The notes beneath the pieces are model-generated. The model was not told the origin of the DNA. It saw nothing but the letters and a program-made list of their open reading frames with translations, and did no database searches. 64,000 nt of DNA from Petrosia ficiformis (Eukaryota; Porifera; Demospongiae; Haplosclerida; Petrosiidae). The stretch lies in NCBI GenBank assembly GCA_947044365.1, contig OX345640.1:4948001-5012000 (forward strand), read 5' to 3'. Shown in pieces: positions 34,801 through 46,361 of the stretch. Both the position numbers and the translations under genes were made by a program. Each line of letters opens with the position of its first letter. Within the stretch, counting starts at the first letter, position 1.

Positions 34801-36218
34801 AATAATATAATGTATGGGTATAACCTGTAGTGTATTATTATCATTCTCATGCTAACATCTGTGAACACAATAGATGTTACATGCTTATTCCAGCATAATT
34901 GTGTACATGAATCTGTACTTATAATAGCAAATAACATCCGATGTACAGATATTTGAGAAGTCTAGAATAACTAGCACAATTATGTACATGAATTTGTGCT
35001 TACAATAGCAGATAATATCCGATGTACAGATATTTGAGAAGTCTAGAATAACTAGCATAATTATGTACATGAATTTGTGCTTACAATAGCAAATAATATC
35101 CGATGTACAGATATTTGAGAAGTCTAGAATAACTAGCATAATTATGTACATGAATTTGTGCTTACAATAGCAAATAATATCCGATGTACAGATATTTGAG
35201 AAATCTAGAATAACTAGCATAATTATGTACATGAATTTGTGCTTACAATAGCAAATAATATCCGATGTACAGATATTTGAGAAATCTAGAATAACTAGCA
35301 TAATTATGTACATGAATTTGTGCTTACAATAGCAAATAATATCCGATGTACAGATATTTGAGGAGTTAGCACATGTATGTAATTACTATGGGATTTACAT
35401 TTACATGTTTGAAGTACAGTTTTGTCACCATTCTTTATTATTGCATGTATATTATATACTAGTCAATATAGATCAAGACTATTCAAGAGCGAAAGAAATA
35501 AATTACTACTTGTAAACATTACCTAGCATTAAAGGAAATGAGTATTGATTTATATATAGTCCCAGAAGTATAATATTACGTATGTATATCGAAACTCAAA
35601 TTAATGTTTACAGTATTGTTGCACAACTTGCCACATTAGTGACAGTACAGTGATATGACAATGCATATGGTAGGGGTGGGAAGCTCAAGCTAAACTCTAA
35701 ACAGCAAACATAATTATTATGTTTATATTTTAAGGGGTCAATCTATACCATACATATCTGTACAATACCAGATATAGAAGAGAAGTTTAGAAAAGACAAG
35801 TGTGATTTTATAAATAAAACAACAAATATACATATTTGAATCAACATTTTGCACTGTTACACTTTGTAGTACCTGATTTTATGGAAGCATCCTCATAAGG
35901 ATTTGTGTCCCCATAATAGTCCAATACAGATTGTGATTGTTTATTAAGAGTTGTTGGTACATTAGAATCATTTTGTGTTGTACACTCTCTAGTATAACAT
36001 TGTGGTGTTTCATCAATTTTTAATTTCTCAAAATCTTTTACTGGGAAGTTAGAAGTGTCTCCTTGTACAGTATCACCTGAAGATACAGGAATTGTAGATA
36101 TTGATTGTGAAACTTGAAGCAATTCTTTCTCTCTTTTCTCTTGTAAGAGTTGAAGGTAATGTTTTGGTAAAACTTGAGATTTAGTAGTGTCACAAAAATC
36201 ATTTTGGATTTCAGCCAT
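31818..36218 (-). CDS. R3HCC1L-like protein (R3H and coiled-coil family), 3' end not located
   Basis: Exons on the minus strand: 35873-36218 (start MAEIQNDFCDTTKSQVLP), 34272-34353, 32781-32851, 32629-32727, 31818-31985; all joins are in phase. The first exon is about 115 residues of Ser/Thr-rich, probably disordered sequence ending in YYGDTNPYEDASIKSG. The next three exons encode an RRM-like fold, with FDYVLEVYGF, TKDILQELFKYG and the strongly conserved KLKWVDDTHALAIY. The final exon, with STVARRMVGHALGIKINVSP, matches the C-terminal region of R3HCC1/R3HCC1L. The family is probably RNA-associated; its function is poorly known. The frame runs past the donor at 31818 only briefly, so at least one more exon is expected. 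The start codon lies 111 bp downstream of the stop of dioxygenase copy A on the same strand. The 34354-35872 intron holds an 81-bp minisatellite. Confidence 0.82.
33315..33395. repeat. (TA)n / TATACATG palindromic microsatellite
   Basis: Alternating TA and TACATGTA-type words over about 80 bp. Non-coding; in the R3HCC1L-like gene's third intron region. Confidence 0.85.
33490..33715 (+). mobile_element. Copy of the CCCTATGATTGC repeat family (internal part)
   Basis: Has ATGTAGTTAAGGAAGTTATG, TCATTCTGGGGCTTTAGTAA, an AGAAACTGCAACCAATAGTT block and TAAGGAGAGTGAAAAAACAA, in the same order as the copy at 7350. The AAGCAATCATAGGG end is not obvious here. Confidence 0.55.
34640..35555. mobile_element. 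Element with inverted ~100-165-bp ends around an 81-bp minisatellite
   Basis: The left end (34640-34805) is the reverse complement of the dispersed repeat at 5765-5930, with CTGATCTGTTTTTCCTGCTA and ACTAGTTTGATCTCTGACTA. The right end (35450-35555) carries the same repeat in forward orientation (TATATACTAGTCAATATAGA). Between them is an array of 81-bp units. The arrangement fits one element with inverted ends and an expandable core, lying in the first intron of the R3HCC1L-like gene. Confidence 0.55.
34885..35365. repeat. 81-bp minisatellite, about six copies
   Basis: Units contain GATGTACAGATATTTGAGAA and TCTAGAATAACTAGCATAAT and are nearly identical apart from the left-most, which is more diverged. 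Because 81 is a multiple of three, the minus strand shows a repetitive 142-codon open frame with a 27-residue period; I regard this as a by-product, not a gene. Confidence 0.92.
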
Positions 36219-36329
36219 CTTTGACAAACAGTGAAAAAGGTGGAGCATTCTAAAAAAAATGCAAACATCACAAAACATTATAATTGTACAGAAATAAATA
36301 ATAAATAAGTTGTTATTTGCTGTTTTTAT

Positions 36330-39300
36330 TTAAGCAACAAAGCTGCGATTGAACATATGTTTTATAGACACTTCTTTATTGAGCTGTTTTGATAGCACTG
36401 CAAATTTGCTTCGAAAGAAATCAACATTGACATAAGAACCCTATAAATGACAGAGATGAAAGACGTAAGATATTGTATTTCAGTACCTGGATATGTCTTT
36501 CTCCTCCATTAGTTTTAAAAGCATTTCTTGCATGAAGAACACGATGATTGTTTAACACAACAGCTTCACCAGGTTTCATTTTGTGTACAATCTATAATAC
36601 CACAATGTAAAAAATAAATTATTTATATTATAATAGACATACTTTCAGTGGAGATTCATCAAACATGTTTGAGAGTAAAAGGAATGCTTCATAATACTCT
36701 TCTACTTCTTTCTGAAATAAAAACAAATAAAAGTGTTATAAATAATGAAATATTATATACTGAAAATACACACACAGGCAGACAGGCAGACAGGCAGACA
36801 GACACACCCACACACACAGACATACTTACTTCAGTTGCCAAAAGAGGAGCATGATGATGTGGTGACCAACTAATTCCACATACCTGTGGTGATTAATAAA
36901 ATGGTAAATGATATCAGAGCAATGTTAGAAACAATTACTTGATTATGGTGGTCAAGAGAAATATGAGGTGCAGAGTATTTGTGACGTACAGCATCTCTTT
37001 AGAAGGAAAAAGCATAATTTTATTTCAAATTGATTTTAGAGATCATTTGGTATAATTAGTGAATAATGTCATATGCTTAAAGAATTAATAAAATTGATTA
37101 TGTTAGGTGAATACAGTTATGACTAAAAGCAATGATACAATATAGACAAAAATATTTACTTATATGATCCATGTATTGTATTAAGGCACTCTGTAAGCTA
37201 AAATAATTCCTTACTTCTATCTCCATATTTTATGTATATAACAATATAGTTAGGAAGATGTAACAAAATTCACCAGAAAGCCAGAACTAGAATTATCAAA
37301 TCCATCATTCACAACAACTACTTCAACAGTTCAACTTAACATGTAATGAAAGTTAACTGAACAAGAAGCTACTTACTAGCTCTAAAAACCAGGTTATTGT
37401 TTGAATAACAGAAGGGTTATCACATAATCTAGACATATTAGACTTAAAGTGTAGAAACGTTTTCTTATGACATACAGGCCATCAAGACTGTCATGAATCC
37501 TGTGATTGATGTATGGGACTCTTGTCAGGACTTCAAAGTGTTTGGGATGTTTTCTTCGTAGTTCTTCCACAACAGGATAGGCATCAAGAAACGTGCTCTC
37601 GCCACCTTCAATACAATCATCAAATCTAAAGACAAATAGGTTGTAATAGGTTATTAGCAACAGCCAAGACAAATACATAATAAGAAAATGGACTTATGGT
37701 CTTTCAGAAAGCTTATGAAATGAATATGCTGGAGTTTTCGGTACATTAACCTATTTCAAGTATTTATTTATTTATTTAATTGCCATTAGCTAACCATCTA
37801 TTAGTGACAAACTAATTATAATAATTGAGACCCAAATTTTGTCATTTCAACTAATGATGCACTGACAAGAGATTTTACTGATTATTACTTTAGATATGTA
37901 CCGACCAATCCAATATTATATCTATCTTCTAGTTTCTGATTCTTGTAATGAAAATGAAAATGAGCATTTTCTCAATAATTATGAGTATCATAAAAGTGAT
38001 AACATGTTATAATCACAAGGAATGACATTATTAGTACATTATTATAATATAAGTGATATCTTTCAGAAATAGCCAATACTGATACTAGGCCGATAATGAT
38101 CTACGTATACCAATTACTAATCTGGTTAGGCCAATATTGATCTATACCAATTACCAATCTGGTTAGACCGATAATGATCTATACCAATTACCAATCCAGT
38201 TATCAGAGCATTACTAATATCAACTATACTATGAATACACAAAGATCCATCCACACATACATTTCAATAATTCTTGTAACTAAGTAATACCTACTTGAGA
38301 CAAAACAGTATCATTATTCCTGGAGGTGATTCAAAGTAGTTTGAGTCCATATGGAGATAAAGATCATCATTAGTATAGCCAATATCAGTTGGGTTATCCA
38401 CAGCAATCAAATCAAAAACCTAAATAATTGGTCAGTTGAATATCAAAATAGAGGGTTGTTGTAATAATTAGTACTTCAGTTCAGCATGTCTAGTTTATCA
38501 CAAATTTTGTTATAATTATTAACTGTATATATTTAGGCTTGCTAAAATTGTTTTAGTTATTGTTAACAAACTAAAAGTTCTATATTATTTAGCAAAAAGA
38601 TCGAAAACATCCATCATTCATTAGATCCTTGTTACTGGTTTCAGTAGATATTATTTGGATCAGTATTATACCAGAAGAGTTTGTGAAATGTAACTGCACA
38701 CGATGATTCAACCATAAGGCCTTCTTCAGGTGTGCAGTTTGTCTGTGAAGTAAAAGTTACTACAGCACACTTACAATATAGCTATAGGTTAGCTCACAAT
38801 TTTTGGGAAATGTACTAATAGATACACTTCCATGCATTTCTAACAACACGTATTAAAATAGCTACTATCATAATACTGAAAATAGTATAACTTAAGTAAA
38901 TGTTACTATGGTAACCATCCATTCACTAGTGATACTATATATATACTTACATCTTGGTGAGCACTTATTTGTGGTTCAGCTATCTTCTCACATACCTGTT
39001 AGTGTAATTAAAAACATTAATTACTATTAACACAAAAAGTTCCAAACATGTGACTGGCTCATGATAAACTAGAGGAAGTCAACTCAAACCAGGAAGAGTA
39101 ACTATTGTTCCTTCTAGACACAAAATTTAGTCTACCAAATGGCCACATAGCAAGCATTTAAAGCCAAGCATTTGATGAGTCCAGTCACATATTACATAAC
39201 CAAATTATTAAAAGGGTGATTTGAAAACAAGAACGATTCAGTCACTGAAAAGGAAATAAATGCAGACAATATTTGTGACCTAATTTTCGAAAAGGGACCT

Positions 39301-42300
39301 TTTCCTGCAAAATTATTATGATCAAATGCTTACCTTCAATCACTCCTCATTCCGCCATTTTGTACAGAAAGTAAATAAAAACCAGACTTGAAGAAATTAG
39401 AAAACAGTTTTGTGGTTTCAATCACGTGGACATGGATGAAATGAAATGGGTGGAGCTAAAATGATTTGAAATCTGCTGGTAGTATTTTCAAAGTGCCAAT
39501 GTTCATAGGTTCGTTGAAACTTTGCCGACAGATAGACAGACAGACAGAATAACTACAGTAACTCTCCGCTCTGCCTACACAAGGGTTAATAATTCATGAA
39601 GGGTGCAGTACCATGTAATGATGATTCCTTTTATAACTAACTATTGGGGTCCACATAGAATGAACAGTATAAGTAAGGGACACGAGGTAGTCCCCTTAAA
39701 AAGTAAAATTTCCTTTATTTCTTTCACAATATAAAAATGTTTTACAATATCATATATCCTGCTTGGTTATGTCACAGAATAAGATGTCATTATATCATGG
39801 CAAGTAGCCGTTATTTATAAACGAAGACATGTTTTTTAGGCACTAACCACAAATAGGTAGATGCTCAGTGGTTTACTCATCGGAGGATTAACTTTATTCT
39901 AAGACATACGTATATACATAATACCTTTATCATATGTTTATCAATTGTTGGTACATTCTTCAATAAAGAGATTCCATAGAAATTAATCTGTTTCATCCAC
40001 CTATGGAAATAATAGATAATTCTTATAATAATGTCATTGTTCAGTACTTACTCAAAATATGTTTCCGTGCTGGACATTATATCATCATATTTCATGGTAG
40101 GGAGTGACTCCTACAAATAAAGAAAAACTGTTGGTGACTCAGACAACTTTTAAAAAAGGCTATTAAAAACTCAAATTAAAAATGATGTTTCATTAGGGAA
40201 GAGTCTCAAAATCAATTTGCCATACATACAGCAACAATAAGCAACGTGATTTGCTGTTGAATCTCTTCACATCATTAGCTACATTTACTCCCATTTAAAA
40301 AAATAATGAATCAATGGGGTTGACTACTGGACTGGAATACTACTTAACTGCAAACTTAGTGTGGGTATTCATTTGCTATGCATGAAAATGGCTAACATGT
40401 TTATAGAAAAAGGGACTGCTTTTATATACATGTAAAGAACAGTTCCTGATAAATTCCATAATAAAATGAGGGAAATTCAAAATTGACTTCTATTCCCCGA
40501 TTTTTTGAAAAAACAAATTGACAACCGCAGAGAGTAGTGTACTTGTGGCTGCACTTGTTATGTTCCTAGTCATGTTTATAACTGAAAATAAAGATTGTAA
40601 TTTCCATTAAAAACATGTAATTGCTTTCTAGAGATGGTTTCATTGTTAATATCAATTTATGCAGCAAGTAGATTCTAAGTATGTAGTAACTCATATAACC
40701 AACCAAAATAATGAATGCACTAAAGTGCAGAACCCTCACTACTTACATACACAAAAACGACGACTATTATAATTGTTCACCTACTGTGTTATTTACAGTA
40801 GATCTACCTATCTCAAACCAAAGAGTAGTTTTGCAGGATTGATGTAAGGTAGTCATCTGGTTCGACAGTTAACTGAAATTATATTAAGGCCATTAGACTA
40901 AATTTGTCTATTCCTGTCCTGCTCCAAAAGGGAGGCTATTTTTTATGAATATCACAAACCCACAAATATTTACGTCACAACAGGAACGTGGGGCATACAC
41001 CAAACTTCCAAAGTAAACTTCAGATCTCTTGAGAACTAGCAAATTTCTAGACAAAACTTCAAAAATAGCTGAATAAACACTCGTTATGACGAAACAAAAC
41101 TTTAAAGAGACGAAAATTTGTGTTTCAGTGTTTCCTGCTGACATCAGCAAAAACGATAAGATTTCAAGATGGCAACCAATCGATGAGAATTTACACGGCT
41201 GTTTCCCTGCAACAAGACGAGTTCAGAACAAATTCTTTTATTTCTTACCTGTCACTATACCAGCATTCTGCATATAGGCTCAAAATGCAGTAAGACCTTG
41301 CAGTTGTGGAGATCAAGCGGTAACACACACACACACACACCAGAAGACTACTATAACCTTCCGCCTACGCACTTGGGTTAATTATAAACCCAATTGGGTT
41401 TACAATGCATGAGCTCTGTACACTAGCATGATGCTTTAGAATCTATATAGTATCCTACAGCATGGTGAATTTTTATAATAATAATTATACAGTTACTGAA
41501 ATAATAAATTGATGAATATATTTACCCTCTAGTGAAGTGAGAATTAAGTTAATGAGCAGAAAACAATTGTCAATTTCTTTTTTCAAGATGTCATTTCTGA
41601 ATGGTCACAATTTAATCCCTTCAACACAAGTATTTGTTTTTTAGGCATGGCAGATAACACCCCTACGTTATTTTGTTCATGGCAAATGAACAGTCACACT
41701 AATTTTGCAGTCCAGTCCAGTATTCTAGTCCAGTAATCCAGTGCAGTACTCTAGTTCAGTGATTAGGGACTACATTAAATAAATGTAGTAAAATCTAAAG
41801 TTGTTCAAGCTTCTTCCATCAACTAAAGGCAACAAGCTATTGTAACTATTCTATTGCGTCAATGTCCAACAGTCCTTAATTCATTTTGAGATCCAACTTA
41901 TAATCAGAGAAACTTGAGCAATATAAATAATAATGTTGAATTGTACTTGTATTCAGCCAAATTAGGTAAGTTGCAAGTTTAGTTCAGGTCACAAGGACAT
42001 GCATGATACCAATTTTGAAAAGCTGTTTATACATGTACATGTATACCAGCAAATGTTTATACATGTACATGTATACCAGCAATTTAAATATGCAATTCCT
42101 TTAAGTAACAAAAAGGATATACAAACAATTACTAACATACAGCAACTAATGGTAGTTCATTCTTCTTCCTTTCTTCATGTATCCCTGGTGTTGTGTAGTC
42201 GTATTTCTTCAACCATTCAATATCAAAATTACAAGAGTGATCACCTGTAGCTGAATTCCAATCTACTCTTACATGATTACCTATAGATAAAATATTGGTG

Positions 42301-45300
42301 ATTTAATATTAAATAATTAAGGATATAGCTACAGTAAAACCTGCATGTTGTGATGGCAATGGTGTAGTTAGTTACAAATTACTAGAAACACTCGTTGTAC
42401 TCAGTACTCATAGCCCAAAGCCCAACTAAACACACAAAATTTACAACTAATTCAAATTTACTAATAACTATAAGCATAGGGATGCAATTAACCCTTAATT
42501 TTAGGACCTGTACAAGAATTTACTTGGGGGTAGAGGTACTACATGTACATATACTATGATATCAGCCACCCCTCTAACACCTCTCATAGGTATAGGAAGC
42601 AAGTAATTATTGTAGGGCACCATTGGTATACATATACCAAGCATATACTGATACATTAGGGTGTGATTGGTCCCCTCTTTTGTGAAACTGGGCAGCTATA
42701 CAGCATACAGCTGATAGTGATGAAATCAGCATTGACTAATAACTGAAAATAATAATTTATTTACCCTCGCCACGTAGCGTATGCGGAAGGGTACGGTAAT
42801 TGTTTTGTTTGTGTGTCTGTCTGTCTGTGTGTTAGCACTTTTTCTGGAAAAATAAAAACATTGACAACTCAAACGGGGTACTGGTAGACTTCAAATTATA
42901 CAAGGAAAAAAATAACGTAGGAATTCTTCTAAAACCTCTTGGTTCTAAAGTTATGACAATTTTTATAACTCACAGTTACCGTTTCACGACTTTAAGATGA
43001 AACGAGGGCAATAATGAGAGTAAATATGGACACACAAAACACAAGTGATCCTGTTTCATGGCTGTTGCTAGCCAAGAAACACTTCAAACCAAAAACAATC
43101 GAAGTAATGGTTGCTACTACACCACCATTGATGCAAGATAGAAAGCTACCTAGCTCCCCTACAGGTATGTGCATGTGTGCACGTACGTGCATGCTTGCAA
43201 AGCGTGATGTACTAAACACGTGGTAGAGTTGATTCAATACGTTTTCATACGGAGACTTTAGAGGTAGACTTGAGAACTTCTTCATTGTTTTTCGAAGGAA
43301 AACAGAGAATTAGATGTAAGATATATATATACAAATTATACATTTCTTTCATTGATATTCTTATTTTGTCTTTTAGGATATAAAATTATAACAGTTTCAA
43401 TTAATGCCCATAAATGCTTTTCAAATTCATATATATTTCTATTCCATGTATTTATTATGTTTTGAGTGCTTTGTATTACTTTGCCCAGTAGGCGAGGGTC
43501 CCGTCCCGACAGCACTCGTTTTAAAAGGAAATAGAATTCATACTTATTATAGCATGCCTCCAGACCCCACTACATGGACCATCATATCAACATAATTGTT
43601 AGGAACACTTCAAGGCTAGATCCACCCCTGGTATTGCCAAAAATATCATGATACAATACAGTGTCATGATAATTGAAATAATAATTGAAATGCTTATAAA
43701 ATGTAAATAAATGTCCTGTTTGGTTGTATTTGTCAACAAACGATCAAGCACACTAACTTGTTATAATTACTTAGACAAAAGGGAAATACACGTACCAGGT
43801 TAGCAAAACTGTCCATTCCAGTGTATTTGTTGATACATCCAAAAGCCAATATTGTATCACAATATTAAATGATATTTTGATATATCAATATGTATTGCAC
43901 ATCACTAGTTCCTACACTAAGTCCCACTGATATCTACAATACGAGGTTTCACTGTAGATCTACACTAAAGGGGTATTCCAAGAAGAGTAGTATTTGTGTC
44001 CAAGGGGACTACAGAATCAAGATTAGTCTTGGAGGCCCAAAAAACCTATCTTGAGAAGGGAGAATTGATCAAAATTGGTTAAGTCTAAGCTGAGAGGTGT
44101 TGTCAAAATGAGTGGTTTTTCCTAAGTCTACAGATTCGTCAAATTTCATTCTTTTATGGCGGTATATATGTATAGGTTATATCCCGGTACGAGTGCTATA
44201 TCAGATATATAATCACCGAGCCTGAGGGCAAGGTGATTATATATCTGATCTGATATTGCACAAGTAGCGGGATATAACCAATATATGTCATGATGACGCC
44301 ACACACGTGCATACAGCATGCTTTATCTACTGCGCATGCCCAGGATCCTAGTATCCAAAAATACAAGTATTAGCACTCGTTGGGCAATGAAGAACCTTCA
44401 AAATTGGTTCGAGGATTACAACAAAAGAAACCTGGAGCATCCTTGTCCAGATGACATCCTCTCACCTTTTTGTAAAGCTGAAGTTTTGAATGAATGGCTT
44501 CGCGTTTTCATTCAAGAAACACGAACAAAGAATGGTGAAAGATACCCTCCAAGGTCAATACATTCCTTACTAACTGGGATTTTGCGTTAAATGAAAGCAA
44601 ATAATCCGGCATATCCAAATTTTCTAGACAAAAATGTACCTGAATTTTCGACGTTTCAGACAACTCTTGATAATGTATTCAAGGTGCTCAGATCTTCTGG
44701 TGTTGGTTTGGAATCAAAACACACCGAAGGAATATCAGCCGAGGAAGAAGACGTGCTATGGAGCTCAGGAGTACTGAATGATACCTCACCTTATGGTCTA
44801 CTACGTGCAGTGTTTTTTTATATGGGCAAATGCTTTTGCCTCCGTGGCGGACAAGAGCACCATGACTTGTGTCCATCTCAATTGCAACGATTGCAATCTC
44901 CAGATAGGTATATGTATAAGGAGAAAGCTTCAAAGAATCGTCAAGGTGGAATAGCTCAACTCAAATTAGAACACAAAGCTGTATTTATATTTAGAAACCC
45001 AGAAGCTGGAGTACGGTGTCCTGTGCACCTATTCGACAAATATATGAGTAAATTGCCTCCTGAAGTGTTCTTTAAAGATTTTTTCTACTGCCGACCACTG
45101 TCAGTAGTTCCAATTGATCCTGCTAAGCCTTGGTATGTTGCAAGTCCTGTTGGTCGTAATCAGCTTGGTAAAATGGTATCCACAATGTGTGAGTCGGCAG
45201 GAATAACAGGTGTCAAAACCAATCATAGTCTTAGAGTCAGTGGTGCCAGTGCTCTTTTTGATGCAGGAGTACCAGAACGCATTATTCAAGGACGTACTGG

Positions 45301-46254
45301 TCATAGGTGTTTGGAGTCTTTAAGAGTGTATGAGCGAGTTACTAATCAACAGAATCAAAAAGTATCCAAAATATCGAGCAGAAGTTTGGAAAGTTTCAAT
45401 GAAGCTGATTCATCATCCATCACTAGTAACCAACCATTGACATCAGTCAATATATCTGATGATCATTTTGAGACAAAAAGAAAGATGAAGGATGCCTCTT
45501 GCTCAGGGGATGCTTCTAAATCAGGTGGCAGTTCAGCAGCACAGCAATACAATAATTGTACAGTAAACATGTACATGCTGCCACCATATTACCCACCAAT
45601 GCCACTTCATGATCCTTACCTACAAAACCCTCCTTATCTGCCACAAATGCCACTTTCTGATCATATAAGCTACCTACAAAACCCTGCCCATTGGGAAGAT
45701 TGTTTTCCTTGCTCCAACAAAGTGGACAGAGTTGATGTCATTTATTCATTTATTTCTTATTATATCTAAAATGAAGGTGTTAAGTGACCACAATGCACAT
45801 ATCAAACATCAAAGGGATATATATGCACAGCAGATGAAATTGCAGTGCTATATCACATATATAGCACTACAAAAGCCTTTGATGTGTGGCTTCATCATGA
45901 CATATATATATATATATCCTTATTAACTGGAATAGCCCATAAACTGAATGAAGAACTAGTTTGGTTGTGATACTCACCTTCAACTTTTGCATTAGCTAGT
46001 TTCAGATCTACCAAGTGGCTGTGATGAACTATATTCTGTTGGCTATATACTGGTAAACACTGTGGACATCTACAATTGTGTCTCAGCCAAATTCCATGAT
46101 ACCTCCTCTCTCGTTCTCCATCACACACTAAGTGTAACTTCTTCCCGTCTTCTGTCACTGATGTATTGCAAGATGAAGCTACAGTTGAATAAGACAATGA
46201 ACAATAGCGAAGACTAGGCTGAAATATAGCTCTTGCAAACAACTTCTTCCACAT
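36330..46254 (-). CDS. Trimethyllysine / gamma-butyrobetaine dioxygenase family, copy A
   Basis: This family uses Fe(II) and 2-oxoglutarate to hydroxylate trimethyllysine or gamma-butyrobetaine in carnitine synthesis. Twelve exons join in phase to about 422 residues: 45978-46254, 42141-42280, 40052-40110, 39925-40000, 38951-38995, 38295-38419, 37476-37625, 36939-36996, 36830-36883, 36643-36711, 36487-36591, 36330-36440. The start MWKKLFARAIFQPSLRYCSL looks like a mitochondrial presequence, which fits TMLHE better than cytosolic BBOX1; the length is also TMLHE-like. An upstream in-frame ATG exists at 46275. The zinc-binding start has WLRHNCRCPQC. The iron triad is HMD (about 222-224) and the His in NNHRVLHAR (about 371); the 2-oxoglutarate Arg is in GGERHIQ (about 383). 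EGGESTFLDAYPVVEELRRK is typical. Intron 1 hosts a Crypton. Substrate choice between the two reactions cannot be read from sequence. Confidence 0.87.
36760..36830. repeat. (CACA)n / (GACAGGCA)n microsatellite
   Basis: Simple repeat of ACACACAGGCAGACAGGCAG type, ending directly at exon 9 of dioxygenase copy A. Variation here could affect the splice donor, which begins within a few bases of the repeat. Confidence 0.85.
38085..38205. repeat. Three-copy tandem repeat (about 44 bp)
   Basis: Three units containing GATCTATACCAATTACCAAT and CTGGTTAG(A/G)CC; in intron 6 of dioxygenase copy A. Confidence 0.75.
39230..39600 (+). mobile_element. (CAGA)n-tailed dispersed element, copy 1
   Basis: Ends with GCCGACAGATAGACAGACAG followed by CTCTCCGCTCTGCCTACACA. 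Interior words such as CAGTTTTGTGGTTTCAATCA and GGATGAAATGAAATGGGTGG recur in the copy at 62560-62950. Family members end in a CCGCCTACG-like motif. Non-coding; in a dioxygenase copy A intron. Confidence 0.6.
41000..41390 (+). mobile_element. (CACA/CAGA)n-tailed dispersed element, copy 2
   Basis: A gene-like GC-richer stretch with TTTCAAGATGGCAACCAATC and GACGAGTTCAGAACAAATTC, then (CA)n at 41325 and CCTTCCGCCTACGCACTTGG. Short open frames (41086-41277) match no known family, so I treat it as a repeat. Confidence 0.55.
42762..43290 (-). mobile_element. (CAGA)n-tailed dispersed element, copy 3, inverted
   Basis: Starts with ACCCTCGCCACGTAGCGTAT and GCGGAAGGGTACGG, the inverted form of the CCGCCTACG end, followed by TGTGTCTGTCTGTCTGTGTG. 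Both strands carry weak open frames across 42992-43285, which I do not consider genes. It lies in the copy A intron next to the Crypton. Confidence 0.6.
43616..43917. mobile_element. Possible TAGTG(A/T)T-end hAT-like MITE
   Basis: The right end, read inward, is TAGTGATGTGCAATACATAT, similar to the ends at 50949 and 59015. The interior is rich in ATATCATGATACAATA and TGATATATCAATAT words. The left end (TAGATCC...GGTATTGCC) is poorly matched. Confidence 0.4.
44174..44279. repeat. Hairpin at the left border of the Crypton, with CGAGCCTGAGGGCAA loop
   Basis: GGTTATATCCCG (44174) is mirrored by CGGGATATAACC (to 44279), and inside this ATCAGATATATAATCACC by GGTGATTATATATCTGAT. The hairpin ends one base before the Crypton's left inverted end begins, so it is either part of that element or the site into which it inserted. 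Confidence 0.8.
44281..45907 (+). mobile_element. Crypton-type element with 25-bp inverted ends, inserted in intron 1 of copy A
   Basis: The left end ATATATGTCATGATGACGCC (44281-44305) and the right end TTCATCATGACATATAT (part of 45883-45907) are inverted copies with one mismatch over 25 bp. The element is about 1.63 kb and encodes one tyrosine recombinase. Cryptons are generally described without long inverted ends, so the ends are notable. Near the right end a small hairpin, AGTGCTATAT...ATATAGCACT (45843-45869), repeats the GTGCTATATCA(G/C)ATATAT motif of the left hairpin. Confidence 0.7.
44318..45769 (+). pseudogene. Crypton / DUF3504 tyrosine recombinase with one in-frame stop
   Basis: Two frames, 44318-44590 and 44591-45769, are contiguous and in the same register. 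A single TAA at 44588-44590 separates LLTGILR from MKANNPAYPNFLDKN, a junction that is continuous in family members. The second part holds the recombinase fold: first catalytic Arg in CFCLRGGQEHHDL, then NHSLRVSGASALF (His..Arg), GRTGHRCLESLRVYERV (His and the Tyr nucleophile). The C-terminal end has an NCTVNMYMLP motif seen in DUF3504 proteins. Tyrosine recombinases of this kind cut and rejoin DNA through the Tyr. All visible catalytic residues are intact, so the disabling change looks recent unless stop readthrough or a start at 44591 is used. The sense strand is opposite to the host gene. Confidence 0.8.
45978..46254 (-). other. Exon 1 of dioxygenase copy A (presequence and zinc-binding region)
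   Basis: Encodes the basic start, then VCDGERERRYHGIWLRHNCR and the CPQC cysteines, ending at a GTGAGT donor. Copy B's first exon (55371-55629) is very similar but lacks six residues (STVASS region). Listed separately because the Crypton lies between it and exon 2. Confidence 0.85.
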
Positions 46255-46275
46255 CTTGTGCCTAATCAAATACAT

Positions 46276-46361
46276 GACGTGACCTATGGGGGTATGGGGT
46301 GATTAATTACCCCCATATGGTTGGAGCTTACGTGAGACTAGTCGACTATAGCTAAGTTACC
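46276..46361. promoter_or_regulatory. Divergent promoter between dioxygenase copy A and the CmcI-like gene
   Basis: The gap between the homologous start codons is 107 bp (86 bp from the upstream ATG). It contains a dyad, TATGGGGGTA (46285) mirrored by TACCCCCATA (46308), around TTAATTA, and a TGACGTGA (CRE-like) word at 46276. Such a short gap implies shared control of the two genes. Confidence 0.55.

Noticed and set aside
34885..35313. 142-codon minus-strand frame with a 27-residue period
   Set aside because: It is a product of the 81-bp minisatellite; the unit has no coding features beyond lack of stops.
42992..43285. Open frames on both strands, 70 and 97 codons
   Set aside because: They sit in a (CAGA)n-tailed repeat and show no family resemblance; the similar stretch elsewhere has different frames.
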